Source: Chelonoidis abingdonii (Eukaryota > Chordata > Testudines > Testudinidae). Taken from it: a stretch of DNA of 64,000 nt. Below, in pieces: positions 36,401 through 56,500 of this stretch. The first letter of the stretch is position 1. Each line of letters starts with the position of its first letter. A program made the translations under genes and the position numbers. The notes under the pieces were generated by a model. The model did no database searches, was not told where the DNA came from, and worked only from the letters and a program-made list of their open reading frames with translations. The DNA lies in contig NC_133773.1 of assembly GCF_003597395.2 (NCBI RefSeq), positions 76,990,286-77,054,285 of the forward strand, given 5' to 3'.

Positions 36401-37188
36401 AACTGTATAACTGCTTAAATGTATATAGAGATAATGTATCCTTCTGGTTAGCCCAAAAAAAGCACCAAATTTAGTGTAAAGAATAAATTTATTTCAACAT
36501 CACCATTTTTTAAACAAATGATTACCAACCACTGAGCATCAACTTTTTTTCTGAAAGTAACTAAAGTACAAAGGCAAAACATGATTAACATAGATGATTT
36601 TAAACCACGGTGTCCTACTTGCTAATATATATCATGATTAAAATTAACAGTTAAATCGCTTTGATTTAAATCAGCTCCCCGCTCCCTATCCAGATCCTTA
36701 CCTTGCACAGATTTTAATATATGTAATAACAGAATCATTTCCAAGGGAGTTTTCAGCTGCCACAGATTCTAAAATTCCATTAAAAATGTATGTTCCTAAT
36801 TTTCCACTCTGAAGATCACCTTCAAAATGTACATGAATTAATGGGACAGTGCAAAAACTATGTTTCTCCTGAAATAGAGCTACAGCCTACACATTCTTTG
36901 AAAGGCGTGCATAAGCAAGATCATCACTGATGCAATAAAACTATTTTAATTGCTTTAATCTGGATATAACAACTTCTAAAGCTGTGAAGGGAGAGATTTT
37001 TCTCCAACAAACTAGATTTATTTACTTTGAACACTTCAGATCCGTACACTTATACATGAAGGAAATGAAAGCCGTGATCAGCTTTGATATAGATAAATTA
37101 CTAAAAATTAATAATCTTATTTCCAAGATTGTAAAAATTAAAGTACAGTAGGACAAGTTACAAAAGGACACAAAGTACAACTGTCAAA

Positions 37189-37194
37189 TTTATT
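37189..37194 (-). terminator. SPATA4: Candidate SPATA4 poly(A) signal
   Basis: An AATAAA on the minus strand lies about 500 nt beyond the SPATA4 stop. Similar hexamers exist nearby, so this is only one candidate and transcript data are not available here. Confidence 0.25.
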
Positions 37195-37695
37195 CAACTC
37201 ATCAAGTCACAATGTGCAAAAAGTTTGACTACACATCATCATTATTCATCTTGCACCACTGCAATCTGTAAATTGGAAAATTTCACTGACAAAGGACTTG
37301 AAATATTAAAAACAACTCAAATCTAGCAATAAGTCTAGGAGGAGGTTGAGCTGTAAAAGCAACTATGGTACCAAGTCACTGAAGGAAGCTAACAATGGGG
37401 AAACTACAGTGATGTATATTTTAGATACTGCTTTGTTTAGTGATGATTTAGCTTGTCACACTTCCAAACATCAGATTTCCAATATGTATTTTGTTCTGGC
37501 ATCTACTAGAAGAAAATAATGCTCTGATTTAACAGACTCTGAAAACAATCAGGCAATTCTTTCCCAATGGATATGGTCAAAGGATTATAGAGATAAAGTT
37601 GATCTTGTACATTTTCAAAGTTGAGGTCTCTCCAATACTTTTTTTCCCAGTGTTCAGTTCAAATCCTTTTGGCTAGGTGCTTGGAGCTGCCGCAC

Positions 37696-45297
<7,602 letters not shown>

Positions 45298-45383
45298 GGA
45301 GGCGCAAGACGCTGGGACTGCTCGCGAGCCGCGCGCGCCGGAATAGGGTCCCCTTTCCCCGTGTCCTCTAGCCGCTGTGACTA

Positions 45384-45396
45384 GTTACCAAGCAAC
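45384..45396. promoter_or_regulatory. RFX-type X-box
   Basis: GTTACCAAGCAAC fits the X-box pattern GTNRCC-N(1)-RGYAAC and is close to a perfect inverted repeat. It lies 87 nt upstream of the SPATA4 start codon. RFX2/RFX3 X-boxes are known to drive ciliary and spermiogenic genes, consistent with SPATA4. The motif is seen directly; binding is inference. Confidence 0.65.
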
Positions 45397-45453
45397 CGCC
45401 ACAAACCATGGAAGTAGGCGGAGACTCATTCGATTCCCCCAGAATCGCTAGAG

Positions 45454-45555
45454 TGCGCACGCGCGGCAGGCAACCCATGAGCGGTATTGCCTGAGTGCGC
45501 ACGCGCAGTGGCAGTAGCTGTTTGTCTGTGGGCGGCCGGGAATTGCGCCTGCGCG
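45454..45555. promoter_or_regulatory. Cluster of NRF1-like GC palindromes
   Basis: Two near-identical sites, TGCGCACGCGCG at 45454-45465 and TGCGCACGCGCA at 45496-45507, plus a variant TGCGCCTGCGCG at 45544-45555, resemble the NRF1 consensus (YGCGCAYGCGCR). They sit 157-258 nt upstream of the SPATA4 start codon. NRF1 sites are common in CpG-island promoters; occupancy is not shown. Confidence 0.55.
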
Positions 45556-46339
45556 AAAATCTGAGCTGTCACCTTGTTACTGTGAGTCTGCGGCTAGCGC
45601 TCTACTGGCTGAGCTGGGCAACGACTCCCCTGCCAGGGGGCACCATCCTACCACACAGTTCCCAGGTAGGCGCGTGCGTACTGTTATGTGCGCGTGCCCC
45701 AGGTGTTAGTGGTGAGCCCCCTCCTCCCCCCGCACAAGCCAGCGTCACACACGTCAGTTACTAGCTCCTCTGGGTGCTTTATTCTTGGTCTGTGTTTGCA
45801 GGTCTAGAAACAGCAGAATTAATTCATTTGAGATGTGGAACAAAAGCGCATGCCGGCTGTCTAGAGATCTGATTCTATATATTTAGTCTCTTTGCAGTGT
45901 TCTGCCTTATTTTGCTATATATCCAAAAACATTAAAAAGCTGATTTTTTTTAATGCTATCTATGTTAAGAGCTAATGATTTTACATCCATTAGTGAAATT
46001 ATATCTGTGCATCCACCTCTTCTCTCTAACCCATTCTATTTGAGTATTAGCCTTTTGGCTCTTCTCAAGATGTGCATTGTGGTGACTTTTAAAAGGATAC
46101 TTAATCACTTTTAAGCATCCACTCACCAGATATTTGTCCACCTTAGTCACATATATTCTGCCATCTTACTACACTATATCCTTTCTTATTTCTTAGATTT
46201 TGCTATCTTATTCCAAGATTTTTTTGTAATTAGGCCATACCCTGAATTGGTCTACAAGCAAAAATCCCACTAAAGCCAATGGGCTTGAAAGTGTATTGAT
46301 TGTTCAACTGTGGTGTTATGTTCTGTCCAAAATGTCTTG

Positions 46340-46436
46340 GATGGTTCAGACACAACAAATCCTGCATTTTGGCATGGGGTTAGACTAGATGACCCTTGCA
46401 GTTCCTCCTAACCCCATGATGCTACGATTACATTTA
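46340..46436 (+). mobile_element. CR1 LINE 3' end fragment
   Basis: Phrases gacacaacaaatcctgcatt, ggggttagactagatgaccc and ttgcagttcctcctaacccc match the CR1 3' end. Confidence 0.8.
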
Positions 46437-46451
46437 TTCCCCCCGCACATA

Positions 46452-46474
46452 TACACACACACACACACACACAC
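46452..46474. repeat. (CA)n microsatellite
   Basis: An uninterrupted AC tract, 11-12 units. Confidence 0.9.
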
Positions 46475-47135
46475 TTGACCGCTGTCTGGTTTTTACTTCT
46501 AGAGATTTCACTGGCTATAACAGCAGTATTGCTCAGTCATTCCATTATCTGGCTTAATGTTTGCAAATTGCACAGGACTTTGAAAATGGAAAATTCTACA
46601 TAAGGGTAGGATAGGTTAGGTGACACCTCCTGTCTGCTGGCATCCCTGCCAATCAACTACTCCTCCTCCTTCCCAGTGCCTCCCGCTTGCCATAATCAGC
46701 GGCTTCTGGCATGTGGGAGGTGCTGCGGGGAGGGAGAGGAGCGGGGACAGGGTGGAACTGGGCAGGAAGAGGCGGAGCGGGGGGTTGGGGTGGGGCCAGG
46801 GGCGGAGCAGGGGGTTGAGCATCCCCAGGGCCCAGAGGAAACCAGTGCCTTTGAGGGCCTGATTCTGAGAGAACTTGAGCACCTTCTCTGCTTCGTGGCA
46901 CTGGGCACATTGCACTACAGGGAGTAGTTTTTGCATGATAATTATAGTCATCCTAAATATATCTTTACCAATGTCAGATTACAATAAATTCTGCTCAGTT
47001 GGAAAGTGGAAATTCTGAGAAACTATGTTTAGCCTGGGTCACCCAATCTTTGCTTAAATGGAAGGGCTGCACCTACTTTGCAGAAAATGGAGCAGATTGC
47101 AGTTGCTCCTGTCTCAGCTGGCAAATGTAGTAGAT

Positions 47136-47447
47136 CAGGAGTAAGCAACCTATGGCACGCGTGCTGAAGGCGGCACATGAGCTGATTTTCAGTGGCACTC
47201 AAACTGCCTGGATTCTGGCCACCAGTCCGGGGGGGCTCTGCCTTTTAATTTAATTTTAAATGAAGCTTCTTAAACATTTTAAAAACCTTATTTACTTTAC
47301 ATACAACAATAGTCTAGTTATACATTATAGACTTATAGAAAGAGACCTTCTAAAAAGATTAAAATGTATTACTGGCAGGTGAAACCTTAAATCAAAGTGA
47401 ATAAATGAAGACTCCGCACACCACTTCTGAAAGGTTGCCGACCCCTG
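47136..47447. mobile_element. hAT element with perfect TSD
   Basis: This 312-bp element starts CAGGAGTAAGCAACCTATGG and ends GAAAGGTTGCCGACCCCTG. It has a perfect octamer duplication tagtagat (47128-47135; 47448-47455). The interior is AT-rich and non-coding. Confidence 0.9.
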
Positions 47448-48382
47448 TAGTAGATGGAAGTAAAATGTGGTCATGGATTCAGAGGAAGCATTGCATATCC
47501 TGAAACCCATGGCCTGTGACTGCCAGGGCAACTGCAATCTGCTCCATTTAATGCAAAATAAGTGAAGTCCTCATGTAAAGATGAGGGAAGCAATGCTGAA
47601 CTGTTTAGAACTGGTCAATATGCTGACCATCTTTGCTGCTGGAACAATTACATTTTCCTAATCCCAAACATACACTTGTACTTGTATCAGTTATTTTATC
47701 TTCCTGCAGTTACTTCTCTCTCATCTTGAAATCATGGAACAATCTGAATTCTTCAGAGAAGATGTGTATATAGAGGAGGGGTTTTTTGTTGTTGTGTTTT
47801 TTTTTTAAAGCATAGTTCCATCCTGTTGGGGTGGGTGTGGATTGCTTATCTGCATATTTTCTTCCTTTTCAGATGTTATTCTTATTTTCCTTTTAGGAGA
47901 CTGAGTTATTTTCACAATTCTGTTTTTAAGGTCTCTTGGAAAGACTTTTCGTGGTACATGTACCGGACATTAATCCCAATTGTGGTTCGTGTGTCTTTGG
48001 TGGAATATCTTTCTGTCTGCTTTCCTGTAATCTGTGTATCCTATCAAGGCTGTCATTTGCAGGGGAAAATTACTCCACACAGATCTTGATTGATGCTTTC
48101 TCATTCTTGAATGTATCCTTCCATGCAAGTGTTAAAGTATCAAAAGAAAATATCTTTTACAAATTGTTTAGCTATACTGCATCGAACTGTTGAACCCGTT
48201 GATTTTTCATTCCCTGTCTTCTCACTTGAAGTAGGACTAATGTATCCCAGCAGGTTTTTATTTTTTGTCAGTGAGAGAAGCATCCAAAAACCTCAGCTGG
48301 TGGATCAGGACAGTTGCAGACAAATAAGAAAAATAAGCAGTGTCAGGGTCTCTAGGAATCCAAGTAGGATTTAAGGATTTAG

Positions 48383-49207
48383 TCCCAGATCCTCAAAGGT
48401 TTTTAGGCACCTATCTGTCTCTTAGGCACCTAAATTCATGATTTAGACTCCACTAACATTTCCATAATTGCTGCTCAACTGCCATTTACCACTTAGGATC
48501 CTAATTCCCCTTTGTGCCTAAAATCCTGCCAGTTGACATTTGCAAAGACTCCTGATCCCTGATGCCTCCCTACAGCTAACGAGCAGCTCAGAGTTCTAGC
48601 TCAAGATGAAGCACAAGAGACCTTGAAGTGGGATTATCAGTCTAGGCAGGGGAACGCCTATATCATCAGCAAGATGCTCTGAGCTTTCCTAAAACTTGGT
48701 ATCTATCAGGCCCCAGCCACCAATAGGGGGACACAGCACCCACACAGAAGGCAGCCAGGGACACAGGAAAAGAAGTATCAAGAGTGATCAGGAGAGAGAG
48801 AGGATTTTGGCTCCCAGGGCATGGACTACACGAGCAGATAACCTGGCTTAGTTACCCAACTCCAGGGGAGGGTTCTTTGCTGAGGATTCCTAGTGGAAGA
48901 AAGTGCTTATCTGTGGCTTGACAGTGAGGCACAGAAGGTCAACCACTTAGGCAACTAAACTGCTGCCCCTCCATTCCCTGCCCCTCCTCTCCATATTTTA
49001 CTCTTGGTTAGCATAGGCAGCTCCCCATGCAGCTTGCTGGCTTCTAAGGCCCCATTTCTTAGGTGCTTAATTCTCTCCATGCACTGTACGGAGCGCCTGA
49101 GTATCTGGCTTGGGGCTGACTATTCCATCAAGTGGCAAGGCGCCTAAAGGGTTAGGTGTTGCAACACTTAACATAGCGATTCTTAAGTACCTTTGTCCAT
49201 CTGGGCC
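48383..49207. repeat. Inverted-repeat element ('cccagatcctcaaagg' type)
   Basis: Left TCCCAGATCCTCAAAGGTTT and right AAGTACCTTTGTCCATCTGGGCC-type ends are inverted copies. Inner phrases taggcacctaaattc and cttaggtgcttaattc repeat in opposite orientation. It is an expanded form (about 825 bp) of a sauropsid palindromic repeat; the middle may include other insertions. Confidence 0.5.
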
Positions 49208-49210
49208 TTA

Positions 49211-49282
49211 GGGCCTGATCCAAAGCTTATTGAACTCAATAAGTATCTTTCTAGGAACTTCAGTGGGTTTTGGATCAGACCT
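49211..49282. repeat. Sauropsid palindromic repeat ('gggcctgatccaaagc' type)
   Basis: gggcctgatccaaagcttat and gtgggttttggatcagacc are inverted halves of a foldback of about 72 bp. Confidence 0.65.
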
Positions 49283-50143
49283 TTGGAGAACTGGGTGGCA
49301 GCTCATTTGAATGGAAGAGAGGGGCTCAATATACAAGTGGAAAGGGTAGTTAGTAGCTGTGGTGGGATCTATGGGATGCAACCTGGAACTCTGGTACTGC
49401 TGTGCGTGCCCTCTTAACTCTCCTGCCTGAGCTGTCTCTCACAATGCTCTCTCACAGTAAAAATTTAAAATGCTAAACTAAAAATAAAAAAGCTTGAAAA
49501 CAAACATCACTGCTATCAGTCAAAATAAAAAAAATCAAATTCTGCAAAGCCTAAATATAAAGGTTTTGAAAGAATAATAAGGGCAAAGCAGTCCAGCTGA
49601 CACCTGCTATAAATAACTGTGGAACAATGGTTCTAACTGACCTTTAGGAGAGATTCCATAGTTTACTGTGGCTTCCTTCCACAACCTTTGCAATGTAAAG
49701 AGAATCTATTTTGCAAGTTCTGAATTTTTTTACTGCGTCGTTTGGATTGTTTCCGAATTATCTCACTAGCTTCATGTAGTTAGTTCTGTGGAAGACACAA
49801 TTCTGCTGGAGACGAAATTAACATAAGTGATTTTGTAGGCTGCCTAAAACAATGGGAACCCAGTCTTTTTCGGGCCCCTCGGCAATACTGAAATATAAAC
49901 AAAAATTAATTAGAATGATCTGTGCATTCTTAAACTCCAAGGTAGACCCCACAATAATCTGTACTTCTGCTGTTTAAATCCTAAGTATGGTACCCCACCC
50001 AAAAAGGGATCAAATAGTTTGCTGTAATTTCATGTGCTACATTTAATGGAGGACAAGTGGTATCTTTGCTCATTCATCACAATCCTTCATGTTTCTTGTG
50101 ATGACTATATTCTACCAACAAGAGAATCAGCATATGAAGTCAC

Positions 50144-50256
50144 AGGATCAAATTCTGGTCTCATTTACACCAGTACAAATCTTGAATAACTTTACCAAAG
50201 TCAGTGATGTTACTCTGGATTTACATTGGTGTAAATGAGATCAAAATCCAGACCAT
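50144..50256. repeat. Sauropsid palindromic repeat ('tcatttacacca' type)
   Basis: aattctggtctcatttacac and gtgtaaatgagatcaaaatc are inverted. Inner ccagtacaaatct and gatttacattgg also pair. The foldback is about 110 bp. Confidence 0.7.
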
Positions 50257-51884
50257 CTTTTTGTCATATATCCAAATCCTTCAGATTTAAATTTTCCTTG
50301 CCCTTACAGCCAGGGTATTAAAAAAAGAAAAAAAGCCAAGAAAGCTAAATAGAAAACTGTAAACATACAAGGTACAGCTCACTTTTGATGTCTGATCCTG
50401 AGTCCCTGGAAAATATTAAGATTTCTTTTCCTTCCTTTGTGAGACTCTAATTTTACTATTGGTTAGTTAGGTAAATGTTAATTCCAACCTTGAATCACTG
50501 TTCTCTTTTCATACCTATGTAATCATTCTTTATGTTACAGTTTCTAGAGTTTAATAATTCCATTATCTCTGATCATTCGTTCAGTTTTCTTAGAGTCAGT
50601 TTGTTGATAGTACTTAATAAGGGTCTGACCCTGCAAACACTTACACATATAATTGTGCACACGTATAGTCAGTGAGTTCAACAAAACGGCTCATAAGCAT
50701 TAAATCATTCACCTGCATAAATATTTGGTGGATCTGGATGGTGTGTTCCTCCACAAACTGAAGGTGGCCTTTTGAAGTAGTTTTGAACAACGGGACAGGT
50801 AATGAGGGGCAAATAGGACTAAGCCTTATCAATTAATAAATCTCCTCCCCTTTTTCTTTAAACAAATAAAAGCTTTGCTTCCCTCTTCTTTTTCTTTTCC
50901 CCTTCTTCCAGCAAAAAAAAAAAAAGGAGGGCAGGTGACTGGCTAGATGGAAGGTGAGGCTGGGAGCTTCCAGTGCCTTCCATTCAGCAGCACCACAGAG
51001 TGCTATTAGCAGAGGGAGAGCTGGTGAGCCTACTGGCTTCTGGACCCTAATAGACTTCATCTTTCTGTTAAACATATAGAGCTGTACTGAGATCAGATTA
51101 TTATCAGGGGTTGCCTTTCTAGTCTTATTTGGGACAAATTCAGAGAAGCCCCCGAGATCACAGAATGATTCATCAAGCACAGCCCTAGTGCATAGCTCCA
51201 CTCCCAACTCAGGAAGCTTGAGCGAGTCCTAGTGGGAGGAAATTGAGGCAGAATGAATTGCTGGCCAACTTGTTATTTCAAGGAGGTAGCAGGTAGGAGC
51301 CTATGACCAGGAAAGGGTGGATGCAAGGGGAAACAGGCAGGCTTTTGACCCAGCTACTGGGAGACAGAAGTATGGAGTAGGGCAGTTGGCTATTTTTCAA
51401 ACAGGAATGGAGGCAAGGAGCTGAGCAGAAATTGGTTACTAGATCATCTTCAGGAGGAACAGAGGAGCTGTTAGGGAGCAGGGAAGAAAACCACATTTAT
51501 TATTTGGTTTTATTTGGGATAACTGATTTGTGCAGAAGGGCTGGAGGTTCAGAAATGTCCCACCCTACAATATATTGTGGGCACTATTTGTCATTGGCTA
51601 TGAATGTGTACTAGCATTTTGTTTATGCTGAGACCTTTATACAGTCTTTAATGTGTTTGGTTTGTGTTATTGCATCTCTTGCTTTAAATATTGTAATTCA
51701 CTCTAGACAGTGCCATATGGTATGTACACTTGAATGTAACATTGCCTAAGTTACTAAATCATTTAAAAACAAAAAATAGAAAAATCATGGAACTTCAGGT
51801 AAACCATCAACATTTATATAATTTTGTACAGGCATTATAATACCTCAAGCCAACCAGGGCCTGATTAAATACATCATAAAATAT

Positions 51885-53297
51885 GCAAAGAGTTGACTGA
51901 GGAGTTATCAGATCCATTAGCGATTATCTTCGAAAAGGGAAAATATAGTGCCAATTTATAAAAAGGGGAATAAGGACAACAGGGGAATTACAGACCAGTC
52001 AGCTTAAACTTCAGTACCCAGAAAGATAATGGAGAAAATAATTAAGCAACCAATTTGCAAATACCTAGACAATAATAAGGTAATAAGTAACAGCATGGAT
52101 TTGTCAAGAACAAATCATGTCAAACCAACCCAATAGCTTTCTTTAACAGGGTATGGGGAGAAGCAGTAGATGTGGTATACCTTGACTTGGCTTTTGATAT
52201 TATCTCACATGACCTCTTAAAAATACAATGGAAATACAACCTAGGTGGAGCTACTGTAAGGTGGGTGCATAACTGGTTGGAAAACTATTCCCAGAGAGCA
52301 GTTATCAGTGGTTCATAGTCAAGTTGAAAGGGCATATCAAGTGGGGTCCAACAGGGATCGGTTCTGTTCAATATCTTCATCAATGATTTAGATAATGGCA
52401 TAGAGAGTACAGTCTGCAGATGATACCAGGCTAGGAGGGATTGCAAGTGCTTTGGAGGATAGGATTAAAATTCAAAATGATCTGGACAAACTGGAGAAAT
52501 GGTCTGAGGTAAATGAAATTCAACAAGGACAAATGCAAAGTACTCCACTTAGGAAGGAACAATCAGTTGCACACATACAAAATAGGAAATGACTGCCTAG
52601 GAAGGAGTTCTGTGGAAAGGGATCTGGGGGTCATAGTGGATCACAAGCTAAATATGAGTCAACAGTGTGATGCTGTTGCAAAAAAAAAACAACAAATATA
52701 ATTCTGGGATGTATTAGCTGGAGTACTGTAAGCAAGACATGAGAAGTAATTCTTCCCTTCTACTCCACGCTGATTAGGCCTCAACTGGAGTATTGTGTCC
52801 AGTTCTGGGTGCTACATTTCAGGAAAGATGTGGACAAATTGGAGCAAGTCCAGAAAAGAGCAACAAAAATTATTAAAGGTCTAGAAAACATGACCTGTGA
52901 GGGAAGATTGAAAAAACTAGGTTTGTTTAATCTGGAGAAGAGAAGACTGAGAGGGGACATGATAACAGTTTTCAAGTACATAAAATGTTGTTACAAAGAG
53001 AAAGGAGAAAAATTGTTCTTCTTAACCTCAGAGGATAGGACAAGAAGCAAAGAGCTTAAATTGCAGCAGGGATGGCTTAGGTTGGACTTTAGGAAAAACT
53101 TCCTAATTGACAGCCTGCTTAAGCACTGGAATAAATTGCCTAGGGAAGTTGTGGAATCTCCATCATTGGGAATTTTTAAGAGCAGATTGGACAAACACCT
53201 GTCAGCGATTATCTATAATACGTAGTCTTGCCTAGAGTACAGGGGTTGGGACTAGAAGTCCTCTTGAGGTCCCTTCCAATCCTACAATTCTATGAAA
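51885..53297 (+). mobile_element. CR1 LINE, 3' 1.4 kb, inactivated
   Basis: The RT region begins with decayed DLAFD-type motif (cttgacttggcttttgat, near 52180). Then come YMKFNKDKCKVLHLG-type and ERDLGVIVDHKLNMSQQC blocks (52513-52701). Further on are LEQVQKRATKIIKGLENM, LEKRRLRGDMITVF and HWNKLPREVVESPSLGIFK (52809-53225). The 3' end is tcccttccaatcctacaatt then ctatga. Stops and frameshifts separate the frames. CR1 is the dominant LINE of turtles, birds and crocodilians. The open frames are retroelement remnants and not host genes. Confidence 0.95.
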
Positions 53298-53516
53298 ACT
53301 GAAAATGCACAATCAAATCTTCTCACATATATTTCAGTGAATGGAAATGAGAGATTAGATCTTGCTTTATTTGAGTCCCTAAATGTCTTTCTGATGCATT
53401 CAAAAAGCCAGTGAATAACAAACCCCAAAACTTCTTCATTTGGGATATATCTTCCTGCAGAATCCAAGTGCACAGCTCTAATCCAAAACCCAAAAGTGGT
53501 TATTTAAACACCAGGA

Positions 53517-53587
53517 GTGAAATCCTGGTTCAACTAAAGGCAGTGGGAGTCTTGTCATTGACTTCAATGGGACCAGGATTTCACCCA
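53517..53587. repeat. Sauropsid palindromic repeat
   Basis: gtgaaatcctggttcaacta and atgggaccaggatttcaccc are inverted halves around gggagtcttgtcattgac. It is the clearest copy of this type in the window and lies 220 bp after the CR1 end. Confidence 0.75.
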
Positions 53588-56500
53588 CACTTTCTTTCAG
53601 GTTAATAAACACTATGACTTCCATATGTGCCCACATGCTACAGGATAAACACCATATAAAGTTCTTCAATAGGTGAACAGCTATGTTGCTTTTTAAATAT
53701 CTGTTGTATGTATAGTTGCTATTTCTCCCCTACTTAAATTAATTTCATGCTTGTAAAAGGTGTCAGATTGGTAGAGGTGCTGATTACTGTGTATCCATAG
53801 AACAGGGTCAGCATGGGCAACAGAATTGCAATCATCCTCGCTGCAGCTCCAACATGAGTCTTGCTTCTAGTTTTATTTCCAGACCTATTCAGTCTCTGGT
53901 CTTATCTGGGGGCTACAAACAATTGCCAAGAGGTAACAGTTCAAAACGTGGTGGTGATTGTGATTTTGTGATCTAGACATTCTCTAGAAAGTGGGCTGTG
54001 ACAACCAATTCATTTCCCTGTTCCTATAAGATAAAACCTTTTGGTTATTACTGATTTAGACTGGATTCAAACAAATAGCCTAGAAGGCTCCATATTCCAT
54101 TTCCCTAAGCCATGCACTCTCTTTTTTAATTACTTTCTGTGTTGAGTTTTACAGAGCTTTAGCGGAGAAGAGCTCAGCTCTGATAATGTCGGGCTCCCAC
54201 AGATGCATCCCTTAATACTTATACCTATATTTTGTTCTACAAATATAGTGCTATCTCCAGAAATCCCTTCCTTTGCAATTGCTAATCCCTACTGAGTCTC
54301 CCCTGTGGAGAGTTGCCCTGTACAGGAACTTTATCCCAGCATTCCTGGTATGGGGTGGGGACAGGTATCCCTTTAAATTTGGCAAAGTCCAGCAGCTTTA
54401 GCTCTAAAGTGGCTATTTTGTAGCTGGCTGTTATTGCATCTACCATTTTTCAGTGGGTAAGTATTCAAAATTCCTGTTGTGTTTTTTTGCTTCTCTTCTG
54501 CTGAGAAAATCATATATTCTCACATATCTAAATGTTTCCATTATTGTTTCTGGAAAGAAATGTTAAAAAATTGATTTGCTTGAAATGTTCCATGAAACTT
54601 TTTGCTTTTTCACCAGCAAAGTCATTTACTTTTATTGGAGAGGGTGAACCTCTCACTCACTCTTACATTTTTTTTTACTTACCCACTCTTTTTCCAAAAG
54701 AAAAGAGTAAAAAGGTGATTTTTTTCTCACTGAAATAGAATTAAACTTTTTGAAAACTTTTAAGATGTTGTTGTGAAGTGAGTTTTTTTGACAAATTTCA
54801 GCCAAATGATTTATTTTATTTCATTATTATCGTTATTTTGTAAAAATGTTCATTGCGATTGAAGAGGCATTTTCCATTGAAAAAGATCTTGCTGGGAAGT
54901 TTTTGACCAGCTCTAGTTAATTTTTGTCTTAGAAATGTAAATGTTATATTTAACTATCAAAACTGATTGCATATGAGTGTCTGTGGTTGTAATCAGGTAA
55001 TGGATTGTATACAATATGTGATCATGATGATTATTATTAATTTGTATTTTTGTAGTGCCTCTGAGCCCTAGCTACTGACTAGGATTCCACTAGGCTAGAG
55101 GCTGTACAAACAGAAAACAAAAAAGACAACCCCTGCCCCAAAGAATTTACAATCTAAGTTTAAGACAAGAGACAACAGCTGGCTACCGACCACAGGTGGT
55201 GAAGAATAAGGAAACAATGAGGCAATAGTGCTCTGTATATGATAGGCTATGTTTTTTGAATTGTTAGCTTGCTTGCTTTTTTTTCTGAGAAAATAGGACA
55301 CCTCTGGCATTGTGTGAGCCAAGGGAGAATAATCTTGTAAATCCAGAGCTATTGACAGTGATGGATTTTTTTAGGGTATTCTTCCAACAAATAATATGTA
55401 CAACATGCTTATTTAACTGTTTTCACTTCTCAAAGATGGGATTTTTTTTTGGTGTAAATATAATCTGACATGAGTGGCACATAGCAGTCTGCACAGAACA
55501 ATGCATGTTTACTGTCACTATTTTAAGTTCCATGAGAATCTGAATTATATTCCATGTAATCAGTGGCAGATTTGAAGCCTAAGAGGCTAGTTTATCTAAT
55601 TTTGAAGACAACAGCAGTGCCAGTGTAAGGGATGGATTCTAGTAGCCCATTGCAAAGAATTTCCCTATCAAGGAATACAGATTAAAAATAACCTGATGGT
55701 CTGATTGGGAACAACCTCAGAACTGAACAGGCAGAACCTTCTGAAAAGAGGAAAGCAACATTCCTCTTGTCTATTTAATCCAAACAGACACTTCAAAGAG
55801 ACAATAAGAAGAGGGTACAGCACTCATAATTTTTTATCTTTTTTAGGGATCCAGACTACAGTGTTGCTTTGAGGAACAGCTGTATTTTCATTCCAAAAGA
55901 GATGATGTGATAAAGGAGCATAAATGGCAATTCAAAAAATATACATTCAGAACAGATGTTGGGGATGGTGGTGGGTTTTTTTTTCCCTTTCATGTTAGGT
56001 TACAGGGACAAGGCAAGATAATCAGACAGCTTCATAGGTGAGAAGGAAAAGCCTGAGTGGAGATGAATCTTGCATGGAACGGCTTTTGAATTTTCACCTT
56101 GTGGCTAGCGTGCCTTTGAATCTTCCTCAGAGATGGAATTTTGTGTTAATTGCATGAGGTTAAGTGCTTTTGTTTAAGTTATTAGAAACAGTGAAATTAA
56201 AACATTTTAAAGTGTCCTAAGATAAAACTTTTACAAGCAGCAAGAAGCCTATGTCACACTGACAGTCTTTTGGCTGCTTTCAAAAATTTTACCCCTCTCA
56301 CTGATTAATTTTAATATAAGATGTTTTACCATCTTATGAATGAATGTGTTACAGTGTTTTTCTGTGATTCATTCCACGTACTGTAGACACATTCTGAATG
56401 TCGAAGAGCAAAGAGAATATTTACAAACAGGCATCCAAATTGAAAAATGACTTTTTGTAGAAGGAATCATTTTGTTTCTCCTTTACAAATAGGGCCTGTA

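Larger units (their letters stand above)
35782..37695. other. WDR17-SPATA4 intergenic region, right part
   Basis: AT-rich. It includes a CR1 3' tail at 36331-36400 and probable SPATA4 3' UTR near 37190-37695. The string agatttatttactttgaaca occurs twice (about 35678 and 37015), a short duplication. No coding was seen. Confidence 0.45.
45721..47135. other. SPATA4-ASB5 intergenic region, first part
   Basis: It holds a CR1 tail (46340-46436), a (CA)n tract (46452-46474) and a GC-rich block at 46625-46870 that resembles part of a turtle repeat without clear ends. No gene was recognised. Confidence 0.5.
47448..51884. other. SPATA4-ASB5 intergenic region, second part
   Basis: Mostly unassigned sequence. 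It contains the inverted-repeat element at 48383-49207 and palindromes at 49211-49282 and 50144-50256. The open frames at 47826-48374 and 50833-51207 show no similarity that I recognise and lack splice or codon support. Confidence 0.45.

Noticed and set aside
52513..53225. Two good coding-like frames with clear protein motifs
   Set aside because: They are CR1 reverse transcriptase remnants and not a host gene.
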